Shown: positions 1-10,068 of the stretch, piece by piece
How positions within the stretch are numbered: position 1 is the first letter of the stretch
Layout: every line of letters begins with the position of its first letter
Assembly (NCBI GenBank): GCA_023954175.1
Contig: JAMLIM010000005.1
Location: forward strand, 1-64,000
Length of the DNA: 64,000 nt
Reading direction: 5' to 3'
Source: Rhizobacter sp.
GTDB lineage: Bacteria; Pseudomonadota; Gammaproteobacteria; Burkholderiales; Burkholderiaceae_C
Position numbers and translations under genes: made by a program
Notes under the pieces: model-generated
The model's input: the letters and a program-made list of their open reading frames with translations, nothing else
The model's database searches: none
Told to the model about the DNA's origin: nothing

Positions 1-591
1 CGAGACGCTTGAGCGCCTCGGTCGACATGCCGTCCTTCACCGCAGCCGCGATCTCTTCGGACCACGCGCGCAGCAGTTCGCCTTCGCCCGCCTTGTCGGC
101 GCGCGCTGCTGCCTGTGCGATCAGCGCCGCGCCCGAGCGCGCCGCGATGCGCAGGTCGTCGGCGTCGACGCGGCGCGCAAAATCATGGCGCCAGGACAGG
201 AAGGGATCGACCCAGGCGCGCAGCGTGTATTCCCACGCGCCGATGGCGTCGACGACGAACTCGCCGCGCCAGCGATCGTTGCCGAGCGGCGCCATCGGCG
301 CCGCGCTCCACGTGCCCGCCTCCGCCCCGGCGCGACGCGACAGCAGTTCGCAGGCGACGACATCGTGGCCGTCGGCAAAGCAGTCGGCCTCGACGACGAT
401 CGTGTCGCCGACGACGCGCTTGACCGGAAACCGCCCGCCGTCGACCGCTGGCGTGACGCTCTCGATGACGACGCGCACACGGCCATCGGCGAGGCCGATC
501 GGCGTTACCTCGGCAGGCGCCGTCTTGCCGGTGCCTACGGTCTGCGCGTCGCCCGGCTTCGCTTCGGAAGTTGCTGCGCTGGTCTTGCCCC

Positions 592-595
<4 letters not shown>
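1..595 (-). CDS. glgE: GlgE-type alpha-1,4-glucan:maltose-1-phosphate maltosyltransferase, N-terminal part
   Basis: The first 198 codons are in the window and the rest lies beyond base 1. After about 30 low-complexity residues comes the N-terminal beta-sandwich typical of GlgE (GGRFPVKRVVG, then PLGNDRWRGEF, then a W-E-Y-T-L-R-AWVD strand). GlgE extends alpha-glucan with maltose-1-phosphate. The ATG (593-595) overlaps the glgB stop codon as ATGA, so glgE is the second cistron after glgB and is probably translationally coupled. The catalytic GH13 domain is not visible. The family call is firm from the N-terminal motifs; activity cannot be judged. Confidence 0.88.
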
Positions 596-2874
<2,279 letters not shown>

Positions 2875-2944
2875 GTCACCTCCCTTGCGTCAACGCGGTC
2901 CCTGCGGACCACTCGTGATGCAGCCGGCAAGGCCACAATCGTGT

Positions 2945-2973
2945 ATTATATATTGAGACAAATCTATTGTACA
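2945..2973 (-). promoter_or_regulatory. Putative sigma-70 promoter for glgB-glgE
   Basis: On the minus strand a perfect -10 (TATAAT, 2950-2945) lies 17 nt from a -35-like TGTACA (2973-2968; 4 of 6 to TTGACA). Transcription would start near 2938, giving a leader of about 64 nt to the glgB ATG. This AT-rich patch stands out in the 142-bp divergent gap between glgB and the trehalose synthase. No comparably good promoter was found on the plus strand. Confidence 0.6.
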
Positions 2974-3002
2974 GGGCAGCGCCAAAGCTGGTACGAGAAC
3001 CC

Positions 3003-3020
3003 ATGAAGAACAACAAGTGA
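3003..3020 (+). other. Possible five-codon leader cistron (MKNNK) overlapping the otsA start
   Basis: ATG AAG AAC AAC AAG TGA ends within the GTGA that begins the trehalose-synthase gene (GTG 3017-3019, TGA 3018-3020). The arrangement would allow terminating ribosomes to restart at the GTG, which has no good Shine-Dalgarno of its own. The purine-rich stretch could instead simply be a weak ribosome-binding region. Evidence is positional only. Confidence 0.25.
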
Positions 3021-5314
3021 AATACAAGACGCTCCACCTGCAATTGCGGTTCCTGCTGCCGCTCATCGCGACGCTCATCGTCGTCGCCTATCTCGCAGTG
3101 CACCTGATGGATGGCATGACGCTGCGCTGGTTCAGCCGCGACGTGAACAGCCGCGGCACGCTGGTCGCCAATGCGCTGTCCGACTCGGTCGCCGAGGCGA
3201 TCGACACCTCGCGGCTCGAGCGCCTGCGCCCGCTCTTCGATCGCACGGTCAAGGGCGAACGCCTGTTCGCGATCGGGCTGTGCAGCCCGGACGGCCGGCT
3301 GCTGCTCGCCACCAGCGCGTTTCCGGGGACGCTGACCTGCCGGGCGGCGCTCGAGCTGTCGGAGCAGATCGATCCCCGCCTCGCGCTGACGGGCGGCGCG
3401 GTGCACGTCGGCGTGCACGACGTCATGGGGCACCTGGCGGCGCACGATGCGGCGCAGCAGGCAAACGCGGCCGAGGACGCCGACGCCGGCCCGCCGGCGT
3501 TGCTCGGCCGCCTCGTGCTGGTGCACGACATGAGCTTCATCGAGCTGCGCAGCCAGGATTCGCGGCGCTACCTGATCGGCCTGATTGCGGTGCTCGGCCT
3601 CGTCTTCGCGGTGCTCACCGTCGTCGTCGCCCAGCTCAGCTGGCGCGGCTGGGTCAAGGGCGTGCGCGCGATCATGCGCGGCGAAGGGCTGCTCAGCCCG
3701 CTGCAGACCTCGGCCGATCTGGCGCCGTTCGCCGCCGATGTGCGCGCGCGGCTGCGCGACCTGGAGGATGAATTCCGCCGCCAGCAGGGCCCGCAGGCGG
3801 AGTGGACGGCGCAGCGCCTGCGCACGCTGCTGGGCACGCAGTTGAGCGGCGACCAGGTGATCGTCGTCTCGAACCGCGAGCCCTATATCCACGAGCGCAG
3901 CGACGACGGCATCGTCGTCAAGCGCCCGGCGAGCGGCCTCGTCACCGCGGTCGAGCCGGTGATGCGGGCCTGCTCGGGCACCTGGATCGCGCACGGCAGC
4001 GGCAGCGCCGATCGCGAGGTGGTCGACAGCGCCGATCGCGTGCGCGTGCCACCGGGCGACGATGATTACTGGCTGCGCCGCGTCTGGCTCACGCCCGAGG
4101 AGGAGCAGGGCTACTACTACGGCTTCGCGAACGAGGGGCTGTGGCCGCTGTGCCATGTGGCACACGTGCGGCCGGTGTTTCGCGAGTCGGACTGGGCGGC
4201 CTACCGCGCCGTCAACCAGCGCTTCGCCGATGCCGTCGTCGCCGAGGCGCGCAGCGAGGACCCGATCGTGCTGGTGCAGGACTATCACTTCGCGCTGCTG
4301 CCGGCGATGGTGCGCGAGAAGCTGCCGATGGCGACCGTGCTGACGTTCTGGCACATCCCCTGGCCGAACCCGGAGTCGTTCGGCATCTGCCCGTGGCGGC
4401 GGGAAATCCTGCAGGGCATGCTCGGCAGCACGATCCTCGGCTTCCACACCCGCTACCACTGCAAGAACTTCATCGAGACGGTGGACCGCTATCTCGAAGC
4501 GCGCATCGAGCATGAGCACTCGACGATCGCGTACCAGGAAAAGGAGACGCTCGTCGAGAGCTACCCGATCTCGATCGCCTGGCCGAGCGAGCAGGCGGCC
4601 GCCGCCTGGCCGAGCATCGCCGAATGCCGCCGGCGCGTGAGCGAGCGCCTCGCGCTGCCGGCCGATGCCTGCATCGCGGTGGGCGTCGACCGGTTCGACT
4701 ACACCAAGGGCATCCTCGAGCGCCTCAACGCGGTCGAGCGCATGCTCGAGAAGTGGCCGGGCTGGATCGGCCGCTTCGTCTTCGTGCAGGTTGCCGCGCC
4801 GACGCGCGGTGCGCTCGACGAATACAGCGCCTTCCAGGACCGCGTGCAACGCGTCGCCAAGCGCATCAACGAGCGCTTCGGCAGACCCGGCTACCAGCCG
4901 GTGCACCTGCTCGCGTTCCACCATGAGCACGACGAGGTGACGGAGCTGTTCCGCGCCGCGGACATCTGCGTCGTGACGAGCCTGCACGACGGCATGAACC
5001 TCGTCTGCAAGGAATTCGTCGCGGCGCGGGACGACGACCTCGGCGTGCTGATCCTGTCGCGCTTCGCCGGTGCCGCACGCGAGCTCGCGGAGGCGCTGAT
5101 CGTCAACCCCTACCACGTCGAGGAAACCGCCGACGCGCTCAACCGCGCCGCGACCATGCCGCTCGCCGAGCAGCGTGAGCGCATGGCGAGCCTGCGCAGC
5201 ACGGTGCGCGAGTACAACGTCTTCCGCTGGGCCGGACGCATGCTCAACGACGCCGGCCGCTGGCGCCTGCGCGCACGCATCGAGGCCCGCGTGCGCCGGC
5301 ACCAGGCGGATTGA
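3017..5314 (+). CDS. otsA: Membrane-anchored trehalose-6-phosphate synthase with sensor-like N-terminus
   Basis: 765 residues, about 280 longer than E. coli OtsA. Residues 10-30 and 186-207 are transmembrane helices flanking an extracytoplasmic region of about 155 residues, as in sensor proteins, followed by a HAMP-like linker. The GT20 glycosyltransferase domain spans about 279-750: SNREPY, VQDYHFALLP, HIPWPNPE, GVDRFDYTKG, and a DGMNLV-x-KEF-VAAR segment that binds the nucleotide sugar. It should make trehalose-6-phosphate from a nucleotide-glucose and glucose-6-phosphate, at the inner membrane. The GTG start is inferred; no upstream ATG is in frame. The sequence belongs to a divergent GT20 branch, so another glucosyl-phosphate product is possible, but otsB downstream supports trehalose. 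Confidence 0.9.
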   Translation: MKYKTLHLQLRFLLPLIATLIVVAYLAVHLMDGMTLRWFSRDVNSRGTLVANALSDSVAEAIDTSRLERLRPLFDRTVKGERLFAIGLCSPDGRLLLATSAFPGTLTCRAALELSEQIDPRLALTGGAVHVGVHDVMGHLAAHDAAQQANAAEDADAGPPALLGRLVLVHDMSFIELRSQDSRRYLIGLIAVLGLVFAVLTVVVAQLSWRGWVKGVRAIMRGEGLLSPLQTSADLAPFAADVRARLRDLEDEFRRQQGPQAEWTAQRLRTLLGTQLSGDQVIVVSNREPYIHERSDDGIVVKRPASGLVTAVEPVMRACSGTWIAHGSGSADREVVDSADRVRVPPGDDDYWLRRVWLTPEEEQGYYYGFANEGLWPLCHVAHVRPVFRESDWAAYRAVNQRFADAVVAEARSEDPIVLVQDYHFALLPAMVREKLPMATVLTFWHIPWPNPESFGICPWRREILQGMLGSTILGFHTRYHCKNFIETVDRYLEARIEHEHSTIAYQEKETLVESYPISIAWPSEQAAAAWPSIAECRRRVSERLALPADACIAVGVDRFDYTKGILERLNAVERMLEKWPGWIGRFVFVQVAAPTRGALDEYSAFQDRVQRVAKRINERFGRPGYQPVHLLAFHHEHDEVTELFRAADICVVTSLHDGMNLVCKEFVAARDDDLGVLILSRFAGAARELAEALIVNPYHVEETADALNRAATMPLAEQRERMASLRSTVREYNVFRWAGRMLNDAGRWRLRARIEARVRRHQAD

Positions 5315-5400
5315 AGCCGTGACCCGCGAACTTGGATACCGGACTGCGATGAATGAAACATCTCGTATCGACGACACCCTTCTTCCGCGTGGTGCATCAC

Positions 5401-5487
5401 GCAAAGGCGTGCACGGGCGGGCCACGGTGGGCTGCCCTTGGGCACTTGGGAGTTCGCGCGGCAAAGGCGCGCCCGGGCAGTCCACGG
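5401..5487 (+). repeat. 27-nt direct repeat pair, with a third inverted copy
   Basis: 5401-5427 and 5461-5487 agree at 23 of 27 positions, exactly 60 nt apart (both start GCAAAGGCG and end CCACGG). A third copy in the opposite orientation occupies about 5672-5698. The three copies suggest a module that has been duplicated and inverted. Confidence 0.75.
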
Positions 5488-5498
5488 CGCTTCACCTC

Positions 5499-5942
5499 CG
5501 CGGTCGGCGCGTTGCGCCGACTGCCCTGCGATGCTCGGTCTCGCGGCCTCGTCGCTCAACTCACTGCGCTCACTGCGTTCGCTCCGTTCAGACAATCGCG
5601 ACGGGTCAGTCTACGAAGCGCGCTGCGCGCGCGGCCACGAGCCCTGTGCTTCTCGGCGCTCCGCAGGCGCGTCGTGGCCTGCCCGGGCCCGCCTTTGCTG
5701 GTGCAGCGGTGGCATGCATTGAGAGCTACGCGAGAGAAGAACCGTCGCGCCAGGCGGTGCCCGCCGGGGGCGATTTGTGGAGCGACGAGGATCGCAGGAC
5801 AGGGGTCGGCGCGCGCAGCGCGCTTCGTGAACTGACTCGTCGCAACTGTTTGAGCGCAACGAACGAAGTGAGTGAAGCGAGTTCTGCGACGCGACCCTTG
5901 GCCGAGAACCGCAGTGCAGTCGGCGCTGTGCGCCGACCGCGC
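5499..5942. repeat. Long imperfect inverted repeat, arms of about 165 nt
   Basis: The minus strand of 5665-5499 aligns with the plus strand of 5779-5942 over nearly their whole length. Shared blocks in order are GGAGCG-x-CGAGGA/AA, a GCGCGCAGCGCGCTTCG block, CTGAC-x-CGTCGC, a GAGCG-AACGAAGTGAG-type segment, and a terminal GTCGGCGC..GCGCCGAC hairpin. Each arm therefore carries its own terminal hairpin, and the whole can fold into a large cruciform. Confidence 0.75.
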
Positions 5943-5979
5943 AACCATGAGCCCCCGGCGGGCACCGCCTGGCGCGACG
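5743..5979. repeat. Perfect 29-nt inverted repeat overlapping the larger one
   Basis: 5951-5979 is the exact reverse complement of 5743-5771 (core GGCGGGCACCGCC). The 179 nt between contain the right arm of the larger inverted repeat. Exact conservation of 29 bp in a block otherwise only about 80% symmetrical suggests recent duplication or gene conversion. Confidence 0.85.
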
Positions 5980-6125
5980 CGAAAGCGCTGAACACCCCCA
6001 CGGGTACCGCACAGCCCGAAGCCAAAGCGCTGAAACCCCTCGCGGACACCAACCAATGCCACGCCAACGCACTGAAACCCAGGGCGAATGCCGCCTCGCG
6101 CCACGCACAGGCCCCCGTGACGTGT
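5961..6125 (+). repeat. Degenerate 42-nt tandem repeat
   Basis: Four units with a 42-nt period are marked by GCGAAAGCGCTGAA at about 5979, GCCAAAGCGCTGAA at 6021, GCCAACGCACTGAA at 6063 and a decayed unit at 6105. Read in frame they give about 14-residue units containing AKALKP-like cores, but no start signal makes translation credible. Confidence 0.65.
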
Positions 6126-6223
6126 GCGTGCTCGCGCAACGCAAACCCCCGCAACCCGAAAACTCTGGAGCCGAAGCTTCGCGCGCCTCATGCTTCGCCA
6201 GCATCAGGTCGGAGCGCCTGAAG

Positions 6224-6979
6224 ATGCAGCACCTTTTCACCCCCGAAGGCGATGCCGCCCTCGCCGCGGCGATGCAGCTTCGCCCGCTGATGGCCTTCGA
6301 CTTCGACGGCACGCTGGCCCATATCGTTGCCCATCCGGATGACGCCCGCATTTCGCAGGGCGTGGCGATGCGTCTGAAACGACTTGCCACGCGCCTGCCG
6401 GTCGCGATCGTCACCGGCCGCGCGGCGGACGACGTGCGTGAGCGCCTGGGCTTCAAGCCGCACTACGTCGTTGGCAATCACGGCTCTGAGGACGCTGCCG
6501 ACCCGCACGCCGCGTCGGAGTGTCGCGCCGCGCTCGACCCGCTGCGCGCATCGCTCGCTGCGCACGGCGACGCGTTCGCGGCGGCGGGCGTGCTGGTCGA
6601 GGACAAGGGGCAGTCGATCGCGCTGCACTACCGGTTGTCGCGCGACCGCGATGTGGCGCGGGCGATGATCGAAGAACTGCTCGCGCCGCAGCAGTCAAGC
6701 CTGCATGTCTTTGCCGGCAAGATGGTCGTCAACGTGACGGGCGCCGACGCGCCCGACAAGGCCGATGCGGTGCGGGCGCTGATGCTCCGCAGCGGCGCCC
6801 GCGCCGCGTTCTTCGCCGGGGATGACGTGAACGACGAGCCGGTGTTCGAGGCCGCGGCGCCCGATTGGCTCACGGTGCGCGTCGGCGCGCCCGAAGTCGC
6901 CTCCCACGCGCGCTTCTACCTGCATGGCCCGCAGGAGATGGCGTTGCTGCTCGACCGCGCGCTCGGGTTGCTGGGTTAG
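6224..6979 (+). CDS. otsB: Trehalose-6-phosphate phosphatase
   Basis: 251 residues, normal for the family. Removes phosphate from trehalose-6-phosphate to give trehalose. HAD-superfamily motif I is DFDGTLA (D26 nucleophile, D28 acid/base), motif II IVTGR, and the C-terminal Mg-binding motif GDDVNDE. Start chosen at ATG 6224 because GGAG lies at 6211-6214 and the family begins near this point; longer frames upstream run into the repeat block. The gene shares its direction with the trehalose synthase but is separated from it by 0.9 kb of repeats, so it may need its own promoter. Confidence 0.95.
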   Translation: MQHLFTPEGDAALAAAMQLRPLMAFDFDGTLAHIVAHPDDARISQGVAMRLKRLATRLPVAIVTGRAADDVRERLGFKPHYVVGNHGSEDAADPHAASECRAALDPLRASLAAHGDAFAAAGVLVEDKGQSIALHYRLSRDRDVARAMIEELLAPQQSSLHVFAGKMVVNVTGADAPDKADAVRALMLRSGARAAFFAGDDVNDEPVFEAAAPDWLTVRVGAPEVASHARFYLHGPQEMALLLDRALGLLG

Positions 6980-6999
6980 CGCCTTCGCGCGAAGCGCGC

Positions 7000-8100
7000 T
7001 CAGCGCGGCGCCTGGGCGGCAATCGCTGGTGTCGCGACGGCGACGTCGCCGCACTGCGCGCGGTGGCGCAGCACATGGTCCATCAGCACCAGGGCGAGCA
7101 TCGCCTCGGCGATCGGCGTCGCACGGATGCCGACGCAGGGGTCGTGGCGGCCGAAGGTCTCGACGACGGTCGGTGCGCCGTTGCGGTCGATCGACGCGCG
7201 CGGGATGCGGATCGAGCTCGTCGGCTTGATCGCGATGTTGACGGTGATGTCTTGGCCGCTGCTGATGCCGCCGAGCGTGCCGCCGGCGTTGTTGCTGCGA
7301 AAGCCTTCCGGCGTCAGCTCGTCGCCGTGCTCGCTGCCGCGCTGGGCGACGCAGCCGAAGCCGGCGCCGATCTCGACGCCCTTGACCGCGTTGATGCCCA
7401 TCATTGCGTAGGCGATCTCGGCGTCGAGCTTGTCGAAGAGCGGCGCGCCCAGGCCCGGCGGCACGTTCGTCGCCTCGACGCGGATGCGCGCGCCGACCGA
7501 GTCGCCCGCCTTGCGCAGCGCGTCCATCGCGTCCTCGAGGCGCGCGATGTCGCTCGCGTTGGCGGCGAAGAAGGGGTTGTTCGGCACGTGCTCCCAGCCC
7601 TCGAACGGGATCTCGATCGCGCCGAGGGCCGTCATGCAGCCGCGAAAGCCGATGCCGCACTGCTCGCGCAGCCACTTGCGCGCGACCGCGCCGGCGCCGA
7701 CCATCGGCGCCGTCAGCCGCGCCGAGGCACGCCCGCCGCCGCGCGGGTCGCGCAGGTCGTATTTGCGCCAGTAGGTGTAGTCGGCGTGGCCGGGGCGGAA
7801 GGTGTCGAGCAGGTTGCCGTAGTCCTTGCTGCGCTGGTCGGTGTTGCGGATCAGCAGGCCGATCGGCGTCCCGGTCGTCCGACCCTCGAACACGCCGGAC
7901 AGGATCTCGACCGCGTCGGGCTCGTTGCGCTGCGTCACGTGGCGGCTGGTGCCGGGGCGGCGGCGGTCGAGCTCGACCTGGATGTCGGCCTCGGCGAGCG
8001 CCATGCCGGGCGGGCAGCCGTCGATCACGCAGCCGATCGCCGGGCCGTGGCTTTCGCCGAAGTTGGTGACGCGAAACAGGGTGCCGAAGGTGCTGGACAT
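7000..8100 (-). CDS. aroC: Chorismate synthase
   Basis: 366 residues from ATG 8100, the usual length. Converts 5-enolpyruvylshikimate-3-phosphate to chorismate with reduced FMN, the last shared step of aromatic biosynthesis. Signature segments are GESHGPAIG near the start, [10 protein letters not shown] in the middle, and SSGQDITVN followed by IKPTSS towards the C-terminus. Six extra codons from an upstream TTG are possible but unlikely. The gene faces otsB tail to tail over 20 bp containing a CTTCGCGCGAAG hairpin without a T-run. An upstream terminator suggests it is transcribed apart from the CBS gene. Confidence 0.97.
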   Translation of the reverse strand: MSSTFGTLFRVTNFGESHGPAIGCVIDGCPPGMALAEADIQVELDRRRPGTSRHVTQRNEPDAVEILSGVFEGRTTGTPIGLLIRNTDQRSKDYGNLLDTFRPGHADYTYWRKYDLRDPRGGGRASARLTAPMVGAGAVARKWLREQCGIGFRGCMTALGAIEIPFEGWEHVPNNPFFAANASDIARLEDAMDALRKAGDSVGARIRVEATNVPPGLGAPLFDKLDAEIAYAMMGINAVKGVEIGAGFGCVAQRGSEHGDELTPEGFRSNNAGGTLGGISSGQDITVNIAIKPTSSIRIPRASIDRNGAPTVVETFGRHDPCVGIRATPIAEAMLALVLMDHVLRHRAQCGDVAVATPAIAAQAPR

Positions 8101-8118
8101 GGTCGGGCCGCAATGCAA

Positions 8119-8140
8119 AACACGGCCCGAGGGCCGTGTT
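8119..8140 (-). terminator. Intrinsic terminator after the CBS-domain gene
   Basis: A perfect 10-bp stem (AACACGGCCC / GGGCCGTGTT) with a 2-nt nominal loop is followed on the minus strand by TTTTGC. It lies between the CBS-domain gene and aroC. The U-tract is short (four T), so some readthrough is likely. Confidence 0.7.
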
Positions 8141-8174
8141 CGGAAGAACCGATTCTAGGGCTGGCCGAGCGCGC

Positions 8175-8645
8175 TCAGTTCGGCGCCGCCTTGCGCTCGT
8201 CGCCCGGCTCTTCGACGGGCCAGTCGCGGATGTAGGCCTTCAACATGCGGTTCTCGAAGTCCTGCGCATCGACGACCGCCTTGGCGACGTCGTAGAACGA
8301 GATCACGCCCATCAGCATGCCCTGGCTCATCACCGGCGTGTAGCGCGCATGGTGGCCGAGCATCAGGCGGCGCAGTTCGTCGATCTCGGTCTCGGGCGTG
8401 CAGGTGATCGGCTCGTCGTCCATCACCTTGCCCACCGTCGTGCCGCCGATGCTGCCGCCCTTGGCCACGAGCGCGAGCATCACCTCGCGGAACGTCAGGA
8501 TGCCGGCGAGTTCGCCGCGATCCATCACGATCAGCGAGCCGATGTCGTGCTGCGCCATCGTATCGACCGCCGCGGACAGTGCCTGATCCGGCGTCACCGT
8601 GAAGAGCGTGCCGCCCTTGACTCGAAGAATGTCGCTGACCTTCAT
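8175..8645 (-). CDS. CBS-domain pair protein
   Basis: 156 residues made almost wholly of two CBS domains (about 1-65 and 75-140). The repeats contain the TPDQALSAAVDTM and IGSLIVMDRGELAGILTFRE type helices and strands, then a second TPVMSQGMLMGVISFYD unit. Such Bateman modules bind adenine nucleotides and regulate partners; here there is no fused effector, so the partner is unknown. ATG 8645 was chosen over a longer frame because the CBS fold starts at MKVSDIL and GGGGG lies 4-8 nt upstream. Divergent from metY over an 85-bp gap. Confidence 0.88.
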   Translation of the reverse strand: MKVSDILRVKGGTLFTVTPDQALSAAVDTMAQHDIGSLIVMDRGELAGILTFREVMLALVAKGGSIGGTTVGKVMDDEPITCTPETEIDELRRLMLGHHARYTPVMSQGMLMGVISFYDVAKAVVDAQDFENRMLKAYIRDWPVEEPGDERKAAPN

Positions 8646-8730
8646 ACATGCCCCCGATCTCGATGCAGACGGCTCAACATAGCACACAATGCCACAGAAA
8701 AACACGCACACGCATCAAGGCAGACCCATC

Positions 8731-10068
8731 ATGGCAGGCGCATCCGACCCCGCATTCGACACCCTCGCGCTGCACGCCGGCGCCGCCCCCGACCCGGCCA
8801 CCGGCGCGCGCGCGGTGCCGATCCACCTGACGACCTCGTTCGTGTTCGAGTCGAGCGAGCACGCCGCCTCGCTCTTCAACCTCGAGCGCTCGGGGCACGT
8901 CTACAGCCGCATCTCGAATCCGACGACTGCCGTGCTCGAGGAGCGCATTGCCGCGCTCGAGGGCGGCGCCGGCGCGATCGCGACGGCGAGCGGCCAGGCC
9001 GCGCTGCACCTCGCGATCGCGACGCTCGCCGGCGCGGGCTCGCACATCGTCAGTTCGAGCGCGCTCTACGGCGGCTCGCACAATCTGTTGCATTTCACGC
9101 TCAGGCGTTTCGGCATCGAGACCACCTTCGTGCGCCCGGGCGACATCGACGCCTGGCGCGCCGCGATCCGGCCGCAGACGAAGCTGCTGTTCGGCGAGAC
9201 GCTCGGCAACCCCGGGCTCGACGTGCTCGACATCCCGACCGTGAGCGCGATCGCGCACGATGCCGGCCTGCCGCTGCTCGTCGATTCGACCTTCACGACA
9301 CCTTGGCTGACGAAGCCCTTCGATCACGGCGCGGACCTCGTCTACCACTCGGCGACCAAGTTCCTCTCCGGCCACGGCACGGTGATCGGCGGCGTGCTGG
9401 TCGACAGCGGCGCGTTCGACTGGGACAGCTCGCCGCGATTCCCGGAGCTGACGCAGCCCTACGACGGTTTTCACGGCATGGTGTTCACCGAAGAGAGCAC
9501 CGTCGGCGCCTTCCTGCTGCGCGCGCGGCGCGAAGGCCTGCGCGACTTCGGCGCCTGCATGAGCCCGCACACCGCGTGGCTGATCCTGCAGGGCATCGAG
9601 ACGCTGCCGCTGCGCATGGCGCGCCACGTCGAAAGCACGCGCAAGGTGGTGGCCTTCCTCGCGGCACACCCGATGGTCGCGAACGTCGGCTACCCCGAGC
9701 TCGAAGGCCACCCGAGTCACGCCCTTGCGAAGCAGCTCCTGCCGCGCGGCTGCGGCTCGGTGTTCAGCTTCGACCTGAAGGGTTCGCGCGCGCAGGGCAA
9801 GGCCTTCATCGAGGCGCTGCAGATCTTCTCGCACCTCGCCAACGTCGGCGACTGCCGCTCGCTCGTGATCCACCCGGCATCGACGACGCACTTCCGGATG
9901 GACGATGCGGCACTCGCGCAGGCGGGCATCACGCCCGGCACGATTCGCCTGTCGATCGGGCTCGAGGATGTCGACGACCTGATCGACGACCTGAAGCGGG
10001 CCTTGAAGGCGGCGGAGAAGGCAGCAGAGAAGGCGCCCGCCCAGCCCACGGCGAAGGCAGGTGCGTGA
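8731..10068 (+). CDS. metY: O-acetylhomoserine sulfhydrylase
   Basis: 445 residues. PLP enzyme of the Cys/Met-metabolism family making homocysteine from O-acetyl-L-homoserine and sulfide, for methionine synthesis. The Schiff-base lysine is K210 in YHSATKFLSGHG, and the cofactor region SRISNPT is at about 59-65. Length and sequence fit MetY better than the shorter succinyl-specific MetZ, though substrate preference cannot be read directly. The last 25 residues form an Ala/Lys tail outside the fold. ATG 8731 was chosen over an upstream frame start from the family alignment. The stop overlaps the next start by one base (TGATG). Confidence 0.93.
   Translation: MAGASDPAFDTLALHAGAAPDPATGARAVPIHLTTSFVFESSEHAASLFNLERSGHVYSRISNPTTAVLEERIAALEGGAGAIATASGQAALHLAIATLAGAGSHIVSSSALYGGSHNLLHFTLRRFGIETTFVRPGDIDAWRAAIRPQTKLLFGETLGNPGLDVLDIPTVSAIAHDAGLPLLVDSTFTTPWLTKPFDHGADLVYHSATKFLSGHGTVIGGVLVDSGAFDWDSSPRFPELTQPYDGFHGMVFTEESTVGAFLLRARREGLRDFGACMSPHTAWLILQGIETLPLRMARHVESTRKVVAFLAAHPMVANVGYPELEGHPSHALAKQLLPRGCGSVFSFDLKGSRAQGKAFIEALQIFSHLANVGDCRSLVIHPASTTHFRMDDAALAQAGITPGTIRLSIGLEDVDDLIDDLKRALKAAEKAAEKAPAQPTAKAGA

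Larger units (their letters stand above)
5315..6223. repeat. 0.9-kb repeat-rich block between otsA and otsB, no convincing gene
   Basis: This stretch separates the two trehalose genes. Open frames exist in all six frames because stop codons are rare in such GC-rich repeats, but none has a recognisable domain or a believable ribosome-binding site. It contains a short direct-repeat pair, a long imperfect inverted repeat, a perfect 29-nt inverted repeat and a 42-nt tandem repeat, listed separately. The motif GAACGAAGTGAG, common in Burkholderiales intergenic DNA, occurs here and again in shorter form inside the nuo locus. Confidence 0.75.

Noticed and set aside
2876..5485. Very long open frame on the minus strand across otsA
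   Set aside because: It is antisense to a well-supported gene, has no recognisable domain, and such frames arise from high third-position GC.
5349..6221. Plus-strand frame from ATG 5349 through the repeat block, ending just before otsB
   Set aside because: No ribosome-binding site, no domain, and open frames of similar size exist on the other strand in the same repeats.
5315..6223. Insertion sequence or integron remnant
   Set aside because: Inverted repeats are present but there is no transposase fragment, target-site duplication or integrase site that I can see.
6980..7000. Bidirectional terminator between otsB and aroC
   Set aside because: A CTTCGCGCGAAG hairpin is there, but neither side has a T-run; such GC-rich hairpins are common by chance here.
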